Source: Proteles cristata cristata
Lineage: Eukaryota; Chordata; Mammalia; Carnivora; Hyaenidae
Length of the DNA: 64,000 nt
Assembly (NCBI GenBank): GCA_017311185.1
Contig: JAESUZ010000756.1
Span: 1,302,001-1,366,000 of the forward strand
Direction of reading: 5' to 3'
A program made the position numbers and the translations under genes. Below the pieces are notes generated by a model. It saw only the letters and a list, made by a program, of their open reading frames with translations. It was not told the origin of the DNA and searched no databases. Within the stretch, counting starts at the first letter, position 1. Each line of letters starts with the position of its first letter. Shown one piece after another: positions 34,085 through 46,067 of this stretch.

Positions 34085-35680
34085 CAAATTACTTACTGTT
34101 TTGTACCTTGAGCCTCTCATTTATAAAATAAGAAGGGGAATCTACTAAATAACCCTAAAGTCTCTCAGGCGCCAGCTCTCAGTGATTTCATAGTCACTCT
34201 TCTGATGAGCCCATTAGTGTGACACTGGCTACCAAGTCAAGAACCTCAGTGAAAAGCAACCATGAATGAGACCCACGTCCTCACTTCCAGAGGGGAATAA
34301 CCATGTGTCTACTTCCCAGGGCTGTTCTGAAATTCAGATCAAATGAAACAATGACTGTGTATGTGTTCTGTATACTAGGAAGTGCTTTGCAAATGGTTGT
34401 AGCCATGGGTGACAAGTGGAATTTTAAGTGGGCATGGAACCACTAAACTAAAGGAAAAACAAAGGGCAAGAAACTATGAGCTGATGAAAAGAGAAGGACT
34501 TCTAAATAATGACCAAATGACATCACATAAACAGCCTCCTCACAACCTATAACACTGGACCCTCCGGGATTACGCTCTGTCCATCACAAAAAGAAAAATG
34601 GAGAGGTGGTGAGCTTGGAGACAATGGATGAAAGGATACCCCACAGTCCTTCAAATTCTCCTCCATGGGTCACTGTGATTCTGTGCTCAAGTAGGAGAGA
34701 TACGTCAGGGATATCTGGGCAACCCCCTGCCAGAAGTACCTTCCATTTTAGAAGAGATGCAATCCAATCTGAAGACAGATGTTACCCCCATGAAAACTGC
34801 CTTCCAAACATCCTCATCATGTGTCCATTCACATCCCAACCTCCTTCCTATGCTGAGTCCAACTTAGGGAACATAATACCCTCTCCACCCTAGTGTCCCT
34901 GGGAAGAAAGCTTCCCTCAAATGTTTCTCCCCTTTCAAATTTGGTCAAAGCTCTTAATTCCTGAGAGGTTTCCCTCTGAGAAGGCGTATGTTAGAGTTTG
35001 GCCTTCCTCAGCTCTGCCTGACATGTGAGCGAGAGCAGAGGCAGCCAAAGAGAAAAAAATATCCTAAGATCAGAGTCCATTCTCTGCCCTTTTGAGCTTC
35101 AGAAAGAGAGGGAGATGAAAGCCAAAAGCAATGGGGGTCAGACTGCCCGGTACAGTTCTTTGTGCCTGACCTCCTGATGTGCTCACCAGATAAAACTCTC
35201 CTCCTTGCAACCAGCCAGCGAGTGAGGGCTGTTTTATGGCTTCCATCTGGGCTAGATTGGCCATCGAGTCTGGGTGCCACTGTTTGAGAATTGGGACCGT
35301 TTCCTGCCACTGATCTCTGCTGGAGATAAGCTTTCCCTCCTGAGGCTGAAGCCTGGGATGATGTGAACTTCAGAGGCAATCAGGGAACATAATAAAACCT
35401 CTCCACAACCAGAAATTGGCGTTTCACAGGCTTTCCGCTGCTTTGATAAGAACGTCTTTTTCTTTTCTACAATTCATTCCATGAACACATGAATTATTAT
35501 TCTTAGCAGAGCAAATCATAATGGTTATTTCAGTGCCAAAAAGATGTGAGAGGGCAGGCTGATACACTGAAATGGTATAGAAAGATTTGTAAATTGTTTT
35601 TGAAGAAATGTATGAATAATTTTTCAAGCTTTTGAATTGTCCTATCTTTTCTAAACAAGATTTCACCACCAGATTTCTAC
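34085..35680. other. Last CCDC170 intron
   Basis: Contains a MIR-like stretch near 34085-34400 and otherwise unique-looking DNA. Open frames near 34606-34893 and 35008-35379 lack family resemblance and splice support. Confidence 0.5.
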
Positions 35681-35684
35681 GCAC

Positions 35685-35921
35685 CTGCTTTTCTCTCTTT
35701 TCTGCTTCTTCCAGAGATTTTTTTAGTGTCTTCATTTCGCTGGTTACCACTTCTATCATGTTCCTGGCTCTCTCTTTATCCTCCTTAGCCTCATGCTCTG
35801 TAGAATACAGTTCTGACTTGACAGACATTAGCTTTTTCTCAGCTTTCTCCTTCATCTTCTCAAGTTTGTCTCTGGATTTATTTAGGTCTTCAATGGCTTT
35901 GGTCTGTTCCAAAGTCTTAAT
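35685..35921 (-). CDS. CCDC170: CCDC170 coding exon (penultimate)
   Basis: A 237-bp exon of 79 codons, phase 0 at both ends. It encodes IKTLEQTKAIEDLNKSRDKL through to KKSLEEAEKREKQ. This is the most highly charged coiled-coil stretch of the protein, with long alternating K/E runs, and is diagnostic for CCDC170. The acceptor is TTCTTAG, with TAG at 35924-35922. The donor is GTGCGT from 35684. The open frame runs on past the donor into intron, but the continuation (VRRNLVVKS) is not part of the family, so the exon ends at CAG. The following intron is 1703 bp. Confidence 0.94.
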
Positions 35922-36189
35922 CTAAGAAGTTAAGAGAATGCCAATAATTTCTTTTATATTGATTTAGGACAATTATATCAACAAGATAAACTAGAAGTCA
36001 ATGAAATGCACTTAATAACTTTTTTATGAACAAAGAATGGAATTCGCCCCAGTTATACAGACTTTGCAAAGCATACATGCTGGGCAAACATGTCTTAAGG
36101 CCATTTGTCAACATGTCAGAGAACCATTTTGGAGGATGTGGAGTGTGACGCACATTGTCTTTATAACAAAACAGGAATAAAAAGTGTTG

Positions 36190-36780
36190 AAATTCTAACA
36201 GATACTACAACATGGATGAACCTTAAAGACATTGCAAGAAGTAAACTAAGCCAGACACAAAAGGACACCTATTGTATAACTCTGTTTATAGGCAGTACCT
36301 AGCATAGGCTGGCTCATAGAGATAGAAGGTAGAACAGAATTCCATCCCCAGTGGAGGAAAGGGGACTTATTTAATGGGCACTGAGTTTCTGCTTCAGATG
36401 ATAAAATGTGCTAGAAATGGATAGTGGTGATGGTTGCACAACACTGTGAATGTACTTAACATCACTGAATTGCACACTTAAAAATGGTTAAAATGCAGGG
36501 CACTTGGGTGGATCAGTCGGTTAAGTGTCTGACTTAGGCTCAGGTCATGATCTCACGGTTTGTGGGTTCGAGCCCCATGTCAGGCCCTGTGCTGCCAGCT
36601 CAGAGCCTGGAGCCTGTTTCAGATTCTGTGTCTCCCTCTCTCTCTGACCCTCCCCTGTTCATGCTGTCTCTCTCAGAAATAAATTTAAAAAAAAAATTTT
36701 TTTTTTAATTTTTTAAAAAATGGTTAAAATGGTAGCTTTTATGTTCTGTATATTTTACCACAATTTTAAAAAAAAGAACT
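36190..36780 (+). mobile_element. L1 3' end, split by a SINE
   Basis: 'tactacaacatggatgaacc', 'taagccagacacaaaaggac', 'gtgatggttgcacaacactg' and 'tatattttaccacaatttta' are L1 ORF2 end and 3' UTR. Confidence 0.85.
36495..36715 (+). mobile_element. CAN SINE inside L1
   Basis: Perfect 15-bp duplication AAAAATGGTTAAAAT at 36480-36494 and 36716-36730. Antisense to CCDC170. Confidence 0.95.
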
Positions 36781-36784
36781 GGAG

Positions 36785-37330
36785 GTAGTTCTGCATATTT
36801 GACACAAAATTTTTAAAACTGACTATAAAAATAAATATGAATGAGCTACCACTTAACATCCACTGTGATGGCCACGATCAAAACGAGACACAAAACATAG
36901 GACCCAGCAATTCCACATCCAGGTTTATATGTTCAAGAGAACCGAAAACTTACATCACACAGAACATGTATACAGAAGTTCACAGCAGCACATTATTACC
37001 AAAAAGTCAAAACAACCCAAACACCCATCAACTGATCAGCAGTTACATAAAATGCGGTCTCTCCATGCGCTGGAATGTCATGTGGCGATAAGAAGGAACG
37101 AAATCCTGGCGTCTTGGATGAATCTCGAAAACATTATGCTAAGGGGGAAGAGGCAGTCACGAAAGACCACTGACTATATTATTCCATTTATATGAAAGAT
37201 CCAGAAAAGGCCAGGGACTGGTGAGAGGGTAAATTGGAGAGCAACTGCTAATGTTTTTTTTTAAGGGTGATGAAAATGTTCTGAGATTAGATCATGGAAA
37301 TTTGATTTCATCCACTAGAACACACAACTT
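36785..37330 (+). mobile_element. Second old L1 3' fragment
   Basis: 'acccagcaattccacatcca', 'caacccaaacacccatcaac' and 'acattatgctaagggggaag' are L1 ORF2 3' sequence. Frames are broken. Confidence 0.8.
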
Positions 37331-37787
37331 CTTAAGAAATTCAGCTCCTTTTCCAGCAGAGAGGAGGCTGACGGCAGACAGGCTTGCACAAACTCAAAAC
37401 TCTGAACTGGTTCCATACAGGAGACAGGTGGCCCTTGGGGAACTGGCCGCTGCTGGGGGGCTTGCAAGCAAGAAGGCATAAAAACCACCACTGCGGCTTC
37501 AGAAATCCGCAGGCAATAAAAGGCCAACAGCTGGAGGAGGGAACTCTGAGTCCGTTTTTGAGCCAATGACCTGACACTAGAAGACCAGCCACTTGAGTCA
37601 ATTTAATAGCACCCACTAAGTGCAAATCTACAGAGGCGAGCCTCGGAGATCATTCATGTATTTCAAGTTATCAGAACCCATATCTGAATATGGCCAGCAT
37701 ATTAGATGCAGCATAATAGAGTATTCCCTTGATGACGCTTCCTGAGTGTGATGATGTACAATGGTCACATAGAATACTCTCAGTCTT
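37331..37787. other. CCDC170 intron, nothing recognised
   Basis: Overlapping open frames at 37315-37625 are in both strands and have no family resemblance. Confidence 0.45.
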
Positions 37788-38015
37788 AGGGTACCTGGGT
37801 GGCTCAGTAGGTTCAACATTTGACTCTTGATTTTGGCTCAGGTCATCTCACAGTTCATGAGATCTGTCAGTCTCTGTGCTAACAGCATGGAGCCTGCTTG
37901 GGATTCTCTCTCTCCCTCTCTCTCATTCTGCTTCTCTTCTGCTTGCTTGCTCGCACACATGTGTACCTTTCTCTCTCTCAAAATAAATAAGCATTTTAAA
38001 ATAAATAAATAAAAA
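37788..38015 (+). mobile_element. Older CAN SINE
   Basis: Head GGGTACCTGGGTGGCTCAG, CT-rich section and AAATAAATAA tail. No clear duplication was found. Confidence 0.88.
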
Positions 38016-39580
38016 GCCTTAAAATAATTTGTGACATGGCTCAGGAACCATAGAAAATATCCATAGTTCAGCAATTTGATCATCAACTTGAGAATTTTAA
38101 AAAAAAGAAGAAGAAAAAAAAGAAGAAGATTCTTGGTCTTGCGAGATACCCGGCAGGTATTTAGGGGTGAAGTGCCATGATGCATGTAACTTACTCTTAG
38201 GTGTTTCCGCAAAAATGAAAACTTCCCACCCTCATTAGGCAAAACACAGCAATCAGTCAAGTGTTAACAATTATTCCATAAATCATTATGTGAAGAATAA
38301 AATACTGTCCATTATGCTACTCTTGCAACTGTTCTATGGATTTGAAATTCCTCAAAACAAGAAGTCGGGAAAAGGAACTTCTCTATGCATGATCAATACA
38401 ACATGCATCTTCTCGGTAAATGTTTTTTAATATATATGTATATATATTTCTAAATTATACAAGCAGCTGCTCTAAATAATATATTCCATGGATTGTCAAA
38501 CATTTTACAAATTGGGGACATTACAAGAATGAAATCTCTCAATTTTAAAACAAAGCCATCTCCCTTTAAGACAAAGACACTTGCTTCATATGCAAACTAT
38601 CTCCCTGCTGCAGAGAAAATGGGCGGCAAAGTGGGAAGTTGCTGCGATTAAGATACCGAATTCAAAATCTTGTTAGTAACAGATACATGCAGCCTTTCTG
38701 CTCAGATTGGAAAAATATTTACAGTGGACTATCTACCAAAAGTGACAGAACACAGCTTGGAGAGCTAGAAGTACATAAATCAGGTCCTAATGAGAAGAAT
38801 TCATAGCCAAGACTTTCTGAAAAATATGAAACATTATCACAATCCTAAGGGCTGCCTCAGTTCTTGTCATCAGGGAGCAAAGGCAAGTCAAGGAGCTCTG
38901 AGCCAAGCCACCAGAAACAGAACTGAAAGCCAGTGGACGACAGAGACCTCGGATTCCTAACTTAGACTCAACAAACAAACGAGACGTGGGAGTGGGGGTG
39001 TGGCTAAGCTGGTCTCTTAGTCCCTCCTAAAGGAGCTTCCCAGATTCAGCCCAGAGTTCAGCAAGAGCCTGTGCCTCTGATAATCTTCCAGTGGGGCAGA
39101 ACTGGTCATAAACAACACTGACATGCCACCCAGAGCCCAGCAAGGATGGAGAAGGTTCTGAGTGTACGTTACTTCCGGTGACCTCCATATCTAGTATCCG
39201 CCTTCCTGAGAGAAAAAATATCAAAATCTGGTGAACAATTCTCTGTCATGTTAGAAGAGCCGAAGGCCCTCAAGAGATGGTGATTAAATTTAAAATCTGA
39301 TGTGTTGCAGGCCCCCCCGCCCAATCCCCTGAAGATCTAAATTCTCTAGCTAGAGAGTTTTCAAGAAACTGCACAAAAAATGCAAATCTGCAGGAAGGAG
39401 CTAGGCACCGCACACAGGCTCCCCAAAGACAGTGGGGCAGCAGAGTGGGAGAGTATCCCCATGACCCGAATTTGTGCTATGTCCCTACTAAAGAGAATGA
39501 ACCACAGGGATCTTACCAGAAGGAAACTGAAACCAAAATTAAAGAAGGGGTTCGTGTGACTTTGCACTATGAGCACACGT
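38016..39580. other. CCDC170 intron, nothing recognised
   Basis: Unique-looking DNA with a short (TA) patch near 38430. Confidence 0.45.
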
Positions 39581-39584
39581 CCAC

Positions 39585-39656
39585 CATTCTACAACCCACT
39601 CTATAACCCATTCTACCACCCATTCTTTAACCTATTCTACAACGCATTCTACAACC
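39585..39656 (+). repeat. 12-bp minisatellite, six units
   Basis: Six head-to-tail units of consensus CATTCTACAACC with one to three changes each. In one frame it reads as repeated FYNP-like tetrapeptides, but there is no evidence of coding. Confidence 0.93.
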
Positions 39657-41250
39657 CAAGAAGTTCTTCCTTGTGGGTTCTGCTTGGTGTATACATTCAC
39701 AGTGGGGAGAGCTCAGAGCATTTCCAGGCCCGTGAACCTACCTCCACTGAATCCAAGATGGTAGGTTACACGAAATATACATAAAGAAATGCTGCACTGA
39801 CTGGGCTGGATATAGTTCTGGAGTGGAGAAGGAGCATGCGGAGCAGCTACCTTGTGTGCAAGATTATCAAGAGAGGTAGCAAGAGGGAGAGACCTTTGCT
39901 GCTGGCTGACAAATGTTATTTCCTTCTGGGGTTTCCTTGAGAGACTACAATGAAGATAACAATGGCTCTTCACTGAGTTTTTGTCTGTTTTGCAGTCTGA
40001 CTGCTGATTTGGGGGCACAGCTCCCTACCAAAATTGGGCCACATGGTACAGATTGAAAGTTGATGCCTCTCCACCAAATATCCATTGTTTCTTTTGTTCT
40101 TACTGCCCAGAACAAACCCATTTCTCAGGCTGACTTCATCTAAGTGCGGTCCAGGGACTAAGTTCTGGCCAATGGAGAAATACAAAGCATTGTACTGTCC
40201 CTGAAAGTGGCCTTCAGGGTGTCCCCACTTTCGTCTTTGCTGGTGGCTGGAATGAGACCAGAGCCCCAGCAGCTAGCTGTGTTAAGAAGTGGCTCTGAAG
40301 ATAAAGGCTATGGCTAGGACAGTGAATCAGAAAGAAAAGGCAGGGTTACTGATGGTGATCCTTAGATCATCCTACTAAGCATGGCACTGTCTTCCTTTTG
40401 GTGAGAAAGGAATAAACATCTCTCCTATCTAAGCCACTGTTAGAAGGGGCTGTTTCAATACATTTAGCTGAAACTAATCATAACCGACGCAGGCTAAGAA
40501 GCAAATGGTGTTATGTGAGTTACACAAAGCTTTCTGGATCCTCTGGAGTCCTGCCACATGATTTCAGTGCCTGCATTTGCATTTGTGCAAAAACCAATAT
40601 TTGTACCAATTAGTAGCACTACTTTAATTATTCTAGGTTAATGAGAGAAGAGCAAAGGTGGAGTTAATACATAAATAATGTGTTCGTGCCAAAGGAAGGC
40701 CAAACTATGTCATGATGCATGTGCAAACAAAATGTCTGCAGCACTGAATTAAATCACAGGGTAGCATAAATGCTCTGTCCTTAGAAAACAAACTACAGGC
40801 ATGCCAAACTCAAAAGAAACTGTACTGTGAGCAATTGACACTACACGTTCTTACTCATGACGATTGTAGGGAAATAACGTAACTTGGCACATTGAATGTA
40901 TATCTTTAATGTGTTTAATTTATTTTATACTTCATTTTGCTTTCTAAATTGATTTGAAATTTGCAGTGGTAAAAGTGTAGCAAGAATAAGAAATTCCTAT
41001 TCAGTGTTAAATTTGTATATATGAAAGCAATACTGTAAGAAAATTATTGTGACTCAACACAGGGAAGAGAACCTGTAAAAGAATATTTTTCTTTCAAAAA
41101 GAGATTTCTATAATAATCAGGTTTGCCTGCCAACTTAAAATTTAATAACTCATCTGCAAAGGCCCATTTTTTCCTGGTCAAGACTTTGGGGGGAAATTTA
41201 CTGCATGAGTCTTTAAAAGGGAGATTGGGATAACCTAGGAGTCAAGGTCT
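39657..41250. other. CCDC170 intron
   Basis: A segment near 40120-40330 resembles an unnamed old dispersed repeat ('gttctggccaatggagaaat'). Nothing else was recognised. Confidence 0.4.
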
Positions 41251-41254
41251 TGGA

Positions 41255-41428
41255 GCACAATTTTGCAAAAGACAGAGAAATGCATGGAAAAACTCCACAC
41301 AAATGTTCCCAACAGCCTTGTTCATAATAGCTAAAAAATGGAAACAATCAAAATGTCCATCAAATGCTGAATGTATAAACAAAGTGTGGTATATCCAAAT
41401 GATGGAAGAGTATTCAGCATAAAATGGT
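41255..41428 (+). mobile_element. Old L1 ORF2 fragment
   Basis: 'acaaatgttcccaacagcct', 'tcaaaatgtccatcaaatgc' and 'agagtattcagcataaaatg' are L1 ORF2 3' motifs. Confidence 0.75.
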
Positions 41429-42080
41429 ACTGTGATGGTTAACATTATGTGTCAACTGGACGGGGCCACAGACCCCAGGTATTTGGTGAGGCATGGACAT
41501 TTCTGTGAGGGTGTCCTGGGGTAAGATTAATATTTTAAGTCAGTGGACTTTCAGTAAAGAATATTTCCCTTCCATAGTATGGGTGGGCTTCATCCAATCA
41601 TTAGAAGGCCTGAATAGAAAAGTGACTCTCTGGGGCGCCTGGGTGGCTTAGTCGGTTAAGCGTCCGACTTTCGCTTGGGTCATGATCTTGCGGTTCGTGG
41701 GTTCGAGCCCCGCGTCGGGCTCTGTGCTGACTGCCAGCTCAGAGCCTGGAGCCTGTTTCAGTCTGTGACTCCCTCTCTCTCTGACCCTCCCCTGTTCACG
41801 CTGTCTCTCTCTCTCTCTCTCCTAGAAATAAATAAAATATTTAAAAAAAAAAATCTATTAAAAAAAAAAAAAAGAAAGAAAAGTGACTCTCCCTGAGCAA
41901 GAAGGAATTCTGCCAGAAGACAACCTTTGGACTTGAACTGCAACATCAGCTCTTCCTGCCCACCCCCACCCCAGGTTTTGAACTTGCCAAATTCCATAAT
42001 CATGTGAGCCAATTCTTTAAACCTAGTCAATCTCTCTGTAGCTCTCACTCTCCCCCTCTCTCTCCCTTCTTCTTTCTATG
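41429..42080 (+). mobile_element. MLT2-like ERVL solo LTR, split by a SINE
   Basis: 'tgatggttaacattatgtgt', 'gtgggcttcatccaatcatt', 'gaaggaattctgccagaaga' and 'aatcatgtgagccaattctt' follow the order of an old ERVL LTR. No internal retroviral genes are present. A young CAN SINE splits it. Confidence 0.75.
41631..41876 (+). mobile_element. CAN SINE (young subfamily)
   Basis: Nearly identical to the copies at 19598 and 44381, including GTGCTGACTGCC and TCTCCTAGAAATAAATAAA. Duplication AGAAAAGTGACTCTC at 41616-41630 and 41877-41891. Antisense to CCDC170. Confidence 0.96.
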
Positions 42081-42084
42081 ATAT

Positions 42085-43100
42085 CATAAAATTAAGCACC
42101 TCACACCTGTCAAAATGGCTAAAATTAACAACTCAGGCAACAACAGATGTTGGTGAGGATGCAGAGAAAGAGGAGCTCTCCTGCACTGCTGGTGGGAATG
42201 CAAACTGGTGTAGCCACTCTGGGAAACAGTGTGAAGGTTCCTCAAAAAATTAAAAATAGAACTCCCCTATAACCCAGCAACTCCATACTATTTATCCAAG
42301 GGATACAGGTGTGCTGTTTCAAAGGGGCACATGCACCCCAATGTTTATAGCAGCGATATCAACAATAGCCAAAGTGTGGAAAGGGCCCAAATGTCCATCG
42401 ACAAATGAATGGATAAAGAAGATGTAGTACACGTGCGCACACACACACACACACACACACAATGGAGTACTACTCGCCAATTAAAAAGAATGAAATCTTG
42501 CCATTTGCAACAATGTGGATGGAACTAGAGGGTATTATGCTAAGTAAAATTAATCAAAGACAAATATATTACTTCACTCATATGTGGAACAGATTAACAT
42601 AACGAAAGGGAAGCAAAAATAATATTAAAAAATAATATAAAATACAAGTGATTTTTTTTAATTTTTTTTTATGTTTTTTATTTATTTCTAGGAGAGAGAG
42701 AGAGACAGCATGAGCAGGGGAGGGTCAGAGAGAGAGGGAGTCACAGACCGAAAGAGGCTCCAGGCTCTGAGCAGGCAGTCAGCACAGAGCCCGACGCGGG
42801 GCTCGAACCCACAACCGCGAGATCATGACCTAAGCAAAAGTCGGACGCTTAACTGACTAAGCCACCCAGGCGCCCCCAAGTGATTCTTAAATATAGACAA
42901 CAAACTGAGGGTTGCTGGAGGGGTTGTGGGAGGGGGGATGGGCTAAATGGACAAGGCGCATTAAGGAGGACACTTGCTGGGATGAGCACTGGGTGTTACG
43001 TGTAGGGGATGCATCACTGGAATCTATTCCTGAAATCATTATTGCACTATATGCTAACTAACTTGGATGTAAATTGAAAAATTAAAAAAATAAAATAAAA
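42085..43100 (+). mobile_element. L1 ORF2 3' end and 3' UTR, split by a SINE
   Basis: 'cctcacacctgtcaaaatgg', 'gctggtgggaatgcaaactg', 'gcagcgatatcaacaatagc' and 'atgctaactaacttggatgt' give a 5'-truncated L1. A (CA)n lies at about 42435-42461. Confidence 0.9.
42654..42876 (-). mobile_element. CAN SINE (young subfamily), sense to CCDC170
   Basis: Reverse-oriented young copy in the large CCDC170 intron. Duplication CAAGTGATT at 42645-42653 and 42877-42885. In CCDC170 sense its tail is TCTCTCTCCTAGAAATAAAT followed by further A-rich sequence. Confidence 0.96.
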
Positions 43101-43106
43101 TAAGTA

Positions 43107-43177
43107 AAAGGAGAAAGAAAGAAAGAAAGAAAGAAAGAAAGGAAGGAAGAAAGAAAGAAAGAAAGGAAGAAAGAAAG
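43107..43177 (+). repeat. GAAA/GGAA microsatellite at an L1 tail
   Basis: Imperfect tetranucleotide repeat directly downstream of the L1 A-rich end. Confidence 0.95.
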
Positions 43178-43313
43178 CCCATGATTTTACACCATGTTCT
43201 CCAACCAAACTTTTACCTAATAAAGCTGACATTTGGATTTTTAAAAAGTGAATTTCACAGCACATGAATTATATCTTGACTTTTTAAGACACAGAAATGA
43301 AATTCAAATGATT

Positions 43314-43524
43314 GCTTTTAATGTTTATTTTATTTTTCGAGAGAGAGAGAGACAGAGCACAAGCAGGGGAGGAGCAGAGAGATAGGGAGACACAGGATAC
43401 AAAGCAGGCTCCAGGCTCTGCGCTGTCAGCACAGAGCCCTATGCAGGGCTAAAACCTATGAATGGTGAGATCACGATCTGAGCCAAAGTCAAATGCTTAA
43501 CCAACTGAGCCACCCAGGCACGCC
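43314..43524 (-). mobile_element. CAN SINE, sense to CCDC170
   Basis: Reverse copy. Duplication CAAATGATT (43305-43313) and CAAATTATT (43525-43533). Confidence 0.93.
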
Positions 43525-43574
43525 CAAATTATTTTTTATATTGATCCTCCATAAATGGTGAAATTAATTCTTAA

Positions 43575-44035
43575 TTTACTAAGTGTACCGGGCTGAGCAG
43601 TGCCCCTCCCCACCAAAACATATATGTCCAACCAGAACCTCAGAATGTTACTTATTTAGAGTAAGGGCCTTTGCAGGTATAATTAAGGTAAGGATCTCAC
43701 GATGAGATCATCCTCGATCAGGGTGGGCCCTAAAACCAACAGTGAGTGGCCTTATAAGAGACAGAAAAGGAAGGACACAAGAGGGGAAGGTCATGTAAGG
43801 ATGTCAGCAGAGAGGGATTCCGCAGGTGCAAAAGCCAACGGCTGTCAGCAGCAACCAGGAGCCAAGAGAAAGTCATGGAGTGGATTTGCCCTCAGGTTCC
43901 CCAGAGGGAATCAACCTTGTCAACATCTTCATTTCAACCTGCTGGCCTCCAAAATTATGAGAAGAAACAATTTCTACTGTATTAAGGCACCCAGTTTGTA
44001 GTAATCAGTTATGGTAGCCATAGAAAGTGAATATA
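43575..44035 (+). mobile_element. MLT1-like MaLR LTR
   Basis: 'ccagaacctcagaatgttac', 'gggcctttgcaggtataatt', 'cttataagagacagaaaagg', 'cctgctggcctccaaaatta' and 'attaaggcacccagtttgta' match MaLR LTR order. No internal genes. Confidence 0.8.
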
Positions 44036-44039
44036 GAAA

Positions 44040-44363
44040 AGCCATCTTTGCTAACGTTCAGAAATGTTAGCTTATGAATAATAAATACAGAGACAAACAC
44101 AGGCAATGTACAAAGATGAATAATTGATATCATTAGTCTGTCTTGGACACTAACATTATATGTTCAAACAAAAACAAAAGTCATTTGTAACTAAAATCTC
44201 TGATAAATTCATGAAGTTGGCATTCGCTGTGTTAGTTAGATCTCTATTCTCCACTAGAAAGCAGACTTAACCTAGCATCCAATTTAAATGTTTAGGAGCC
44301 AGAGTAATCGCTGAGTGAGTCAAAACCCACCTCTCCTATACCTTCCCTATAATCTTAGCTATC
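44040..44363. other. CCDC170 intron, nothing recognised
   Basis: No supported feature. Confidence 0.45.
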
Positions 44364-44380
44364 AAAAGGTGTGGATATAT

Positions 44381-44593
44381 GGGGCGCCTGGGTGGCTTAG
44401 TCAGTTAAGCGTCCGACTTTCGCTTAGGTCATGATCTCGCGGTTCGTGGGTTCGAGCCCCGCGTCGGGCTCTGTGCTGACTGCCAGCTTGGAGCCTGGAG
44501 CCTGTTTCAGTCTGTGACTCCCTCTCTCTCTGACCCTCCCCTGCTCACTCTGTCTCTCTCTCTTTCCTAGAAATAAATAAAATATTAAAAAAA
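44381..44593 (+). mobile_element. CAN SINE (young subfamily)
   Basis: Near-intact. Duplication AAAAGGTGTGGAT at 44364-44376 and 44594-44606. Tail TTTCCTAGAAATAAATAAA. Confidence 0.96.
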
Positions 44594-44919
44594 AAAAGGT
44601 GTGGATCTAAAGAAAAACAAATGAACACACAAGCCAACCTTATTTACTTTCCCAACTCTTCCCTCTTTTATCCAAGAATCCCGGAAGAGCCGGCCACTGA
44701 CTCTGTGTCTTCTTCTCCTTCATCTCTCAGCCTACTGGGATTTGGCTTATTCTCAAAGTCCTCACCCACTACTGCTTCAGTCTACACTACATGTGCTTGG
44801 GCCATAAATGTCCCAATGCCAGGTGCAGTGAAGAGTCCTTTGGTCTCTACTTTACTGCTACTCTTGATGCTATTGGCCACAGTGTCATTCTGGAGCCCAC
44901 CTGTTCTTGCATATCTCTC

Positions 44920-45240
44920 AGTTTCCTTTTAGTCTCTTCCCTGATGACTTCACTCTCCTCCCTGAAATTGTCCAGTGGCTCCCCAGGACCCAGAGGACAA
45001 GTCCAAGCATCTCTGGAGATACATGAGACCCTGGATGGTCTGGTCCCTGCCCACTGCTCAGCGGCTTCTTCCCCCACTCCTTGACTCTGGCAATCATCAT
45101 GGTGTCGGCAACAACCAGCTAGAGTTCTGTTCACCTGCTTACTGCATCAAATTCCCACTGGTATTTTCCCCTTCTCCAATCTATTTGTCGATAGCTCATG
45201 TATTCCCATTCCACCTACACAGTTTCTGCCATATCCACAT
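44920..45240 (+). repeat. L2 LINE 3' fragment
   Basis: 'attgtccagtggctccccag', 'gacaagtccaagcatctctg' and 'gaccctggatggtctggtcc' resemble the L2 3' region. Divergent. Confidence 0.5.
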
Positions 45241-45304
45241 ATCACCTATGGTACTCATTTTTTTTCTTTAACTCAACCACCTTTTTAACTTACCTTAATT
45301 TCTT

Positions 45305-45500
45305 TTTATGAAGCTTATTCATTTGTTTAGAGAGAAAATGCAAGTGCTGGTGTTCGGGGGGAGGAAAAGGGAGACAGAGAATCCAAGCAGGCTCCGTACC
45401 ATCAGCATGGACCCTGACACAGGGCTCAAACCACCAACCGTGACATCATGACCTGAGCCTAAGTCAGACACTTAGCTGACTGAGCCACCCAGGTGCCCCT
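45305..45500 (-). mobile_element. CAN SINE, degraded
   Basis: Reverse copy with head GGGGCACCTGGGTGGCTCAG (SINE sense). The CT region is poorly kept and the duplication is unclear. Confidence 0.85.
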
Positions 45501-45581
45501 GAATTCACTTCTATTAAAAGGAATTTTATATGATTTCACTAGAATTTGCCACAACAGTAAGACATCCATAAAACAAACCCA

Positions 45582-45814
45582 GGGGCGCCCTGGGTGGCTC
45601 AGTCAGTTGAGCATCTGACTTCAGCTCAGGTCATGATCTCATGGTCCATGAGTTCGAGCCCCGCATGGGGCTCTGTGCTGACAGCCCAGAGCCTGGAGCC
45701 GGCTTCAGATTCTGTGTCTCCCTCTCTCTCTGCCCCTCCCCCGCTTGCTCCTTATCTCCATCTCTCATAAACGCATGCATATTAAAATACAAGTTTAAAA
45801 TTAAATAAAAAATA
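45582..45814 (+). mobile_element. CAN SINE
   Basis: Head GGGGCGCCCTGGGTGGCTCAG-like with one extra C. A-rich tail without a clear duplication. Confidence 0.9.
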
Positions 45815-46067
45815 AAAGAAACACTGTGCAACTTATTATGAGGAACAATGAATAATGTATAGGATTGTTGATCACTATATAGTACACCTGAAACTAATGT
45901 AACACTGTATGTTAATTATAGTGGATTTAAAAATGTTTTAAAGAAGTAAAGAGCCACTGCACAATAAAAACAAAACAGTATTACTTGGTACTGTTTCTTG
46001 TGCTCAGCACTGAGCTTAAGGCTTATTTTTTGTTTGAGAAGTAGACCAGCAAATGTTCTAGAGGCAT

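Noticed and set aside
35008..35379. 123-codon minus-strand open frame in the last CCDC170 intron
   Set aside because: No family resemblance and no fitting acceptor and donor pair. The flanking exons already join in frame without it.
39569..39784. Open frame with FYNP-like repeats
   Set aside because: It arises from the 12-bp minisatellite. No start context, splice sites or homology support coding.
44847..45134. Open frames on both strands near 44620-45270
   Set aside because: They overlap L2-like repeat sequence and each other on opposite strands.
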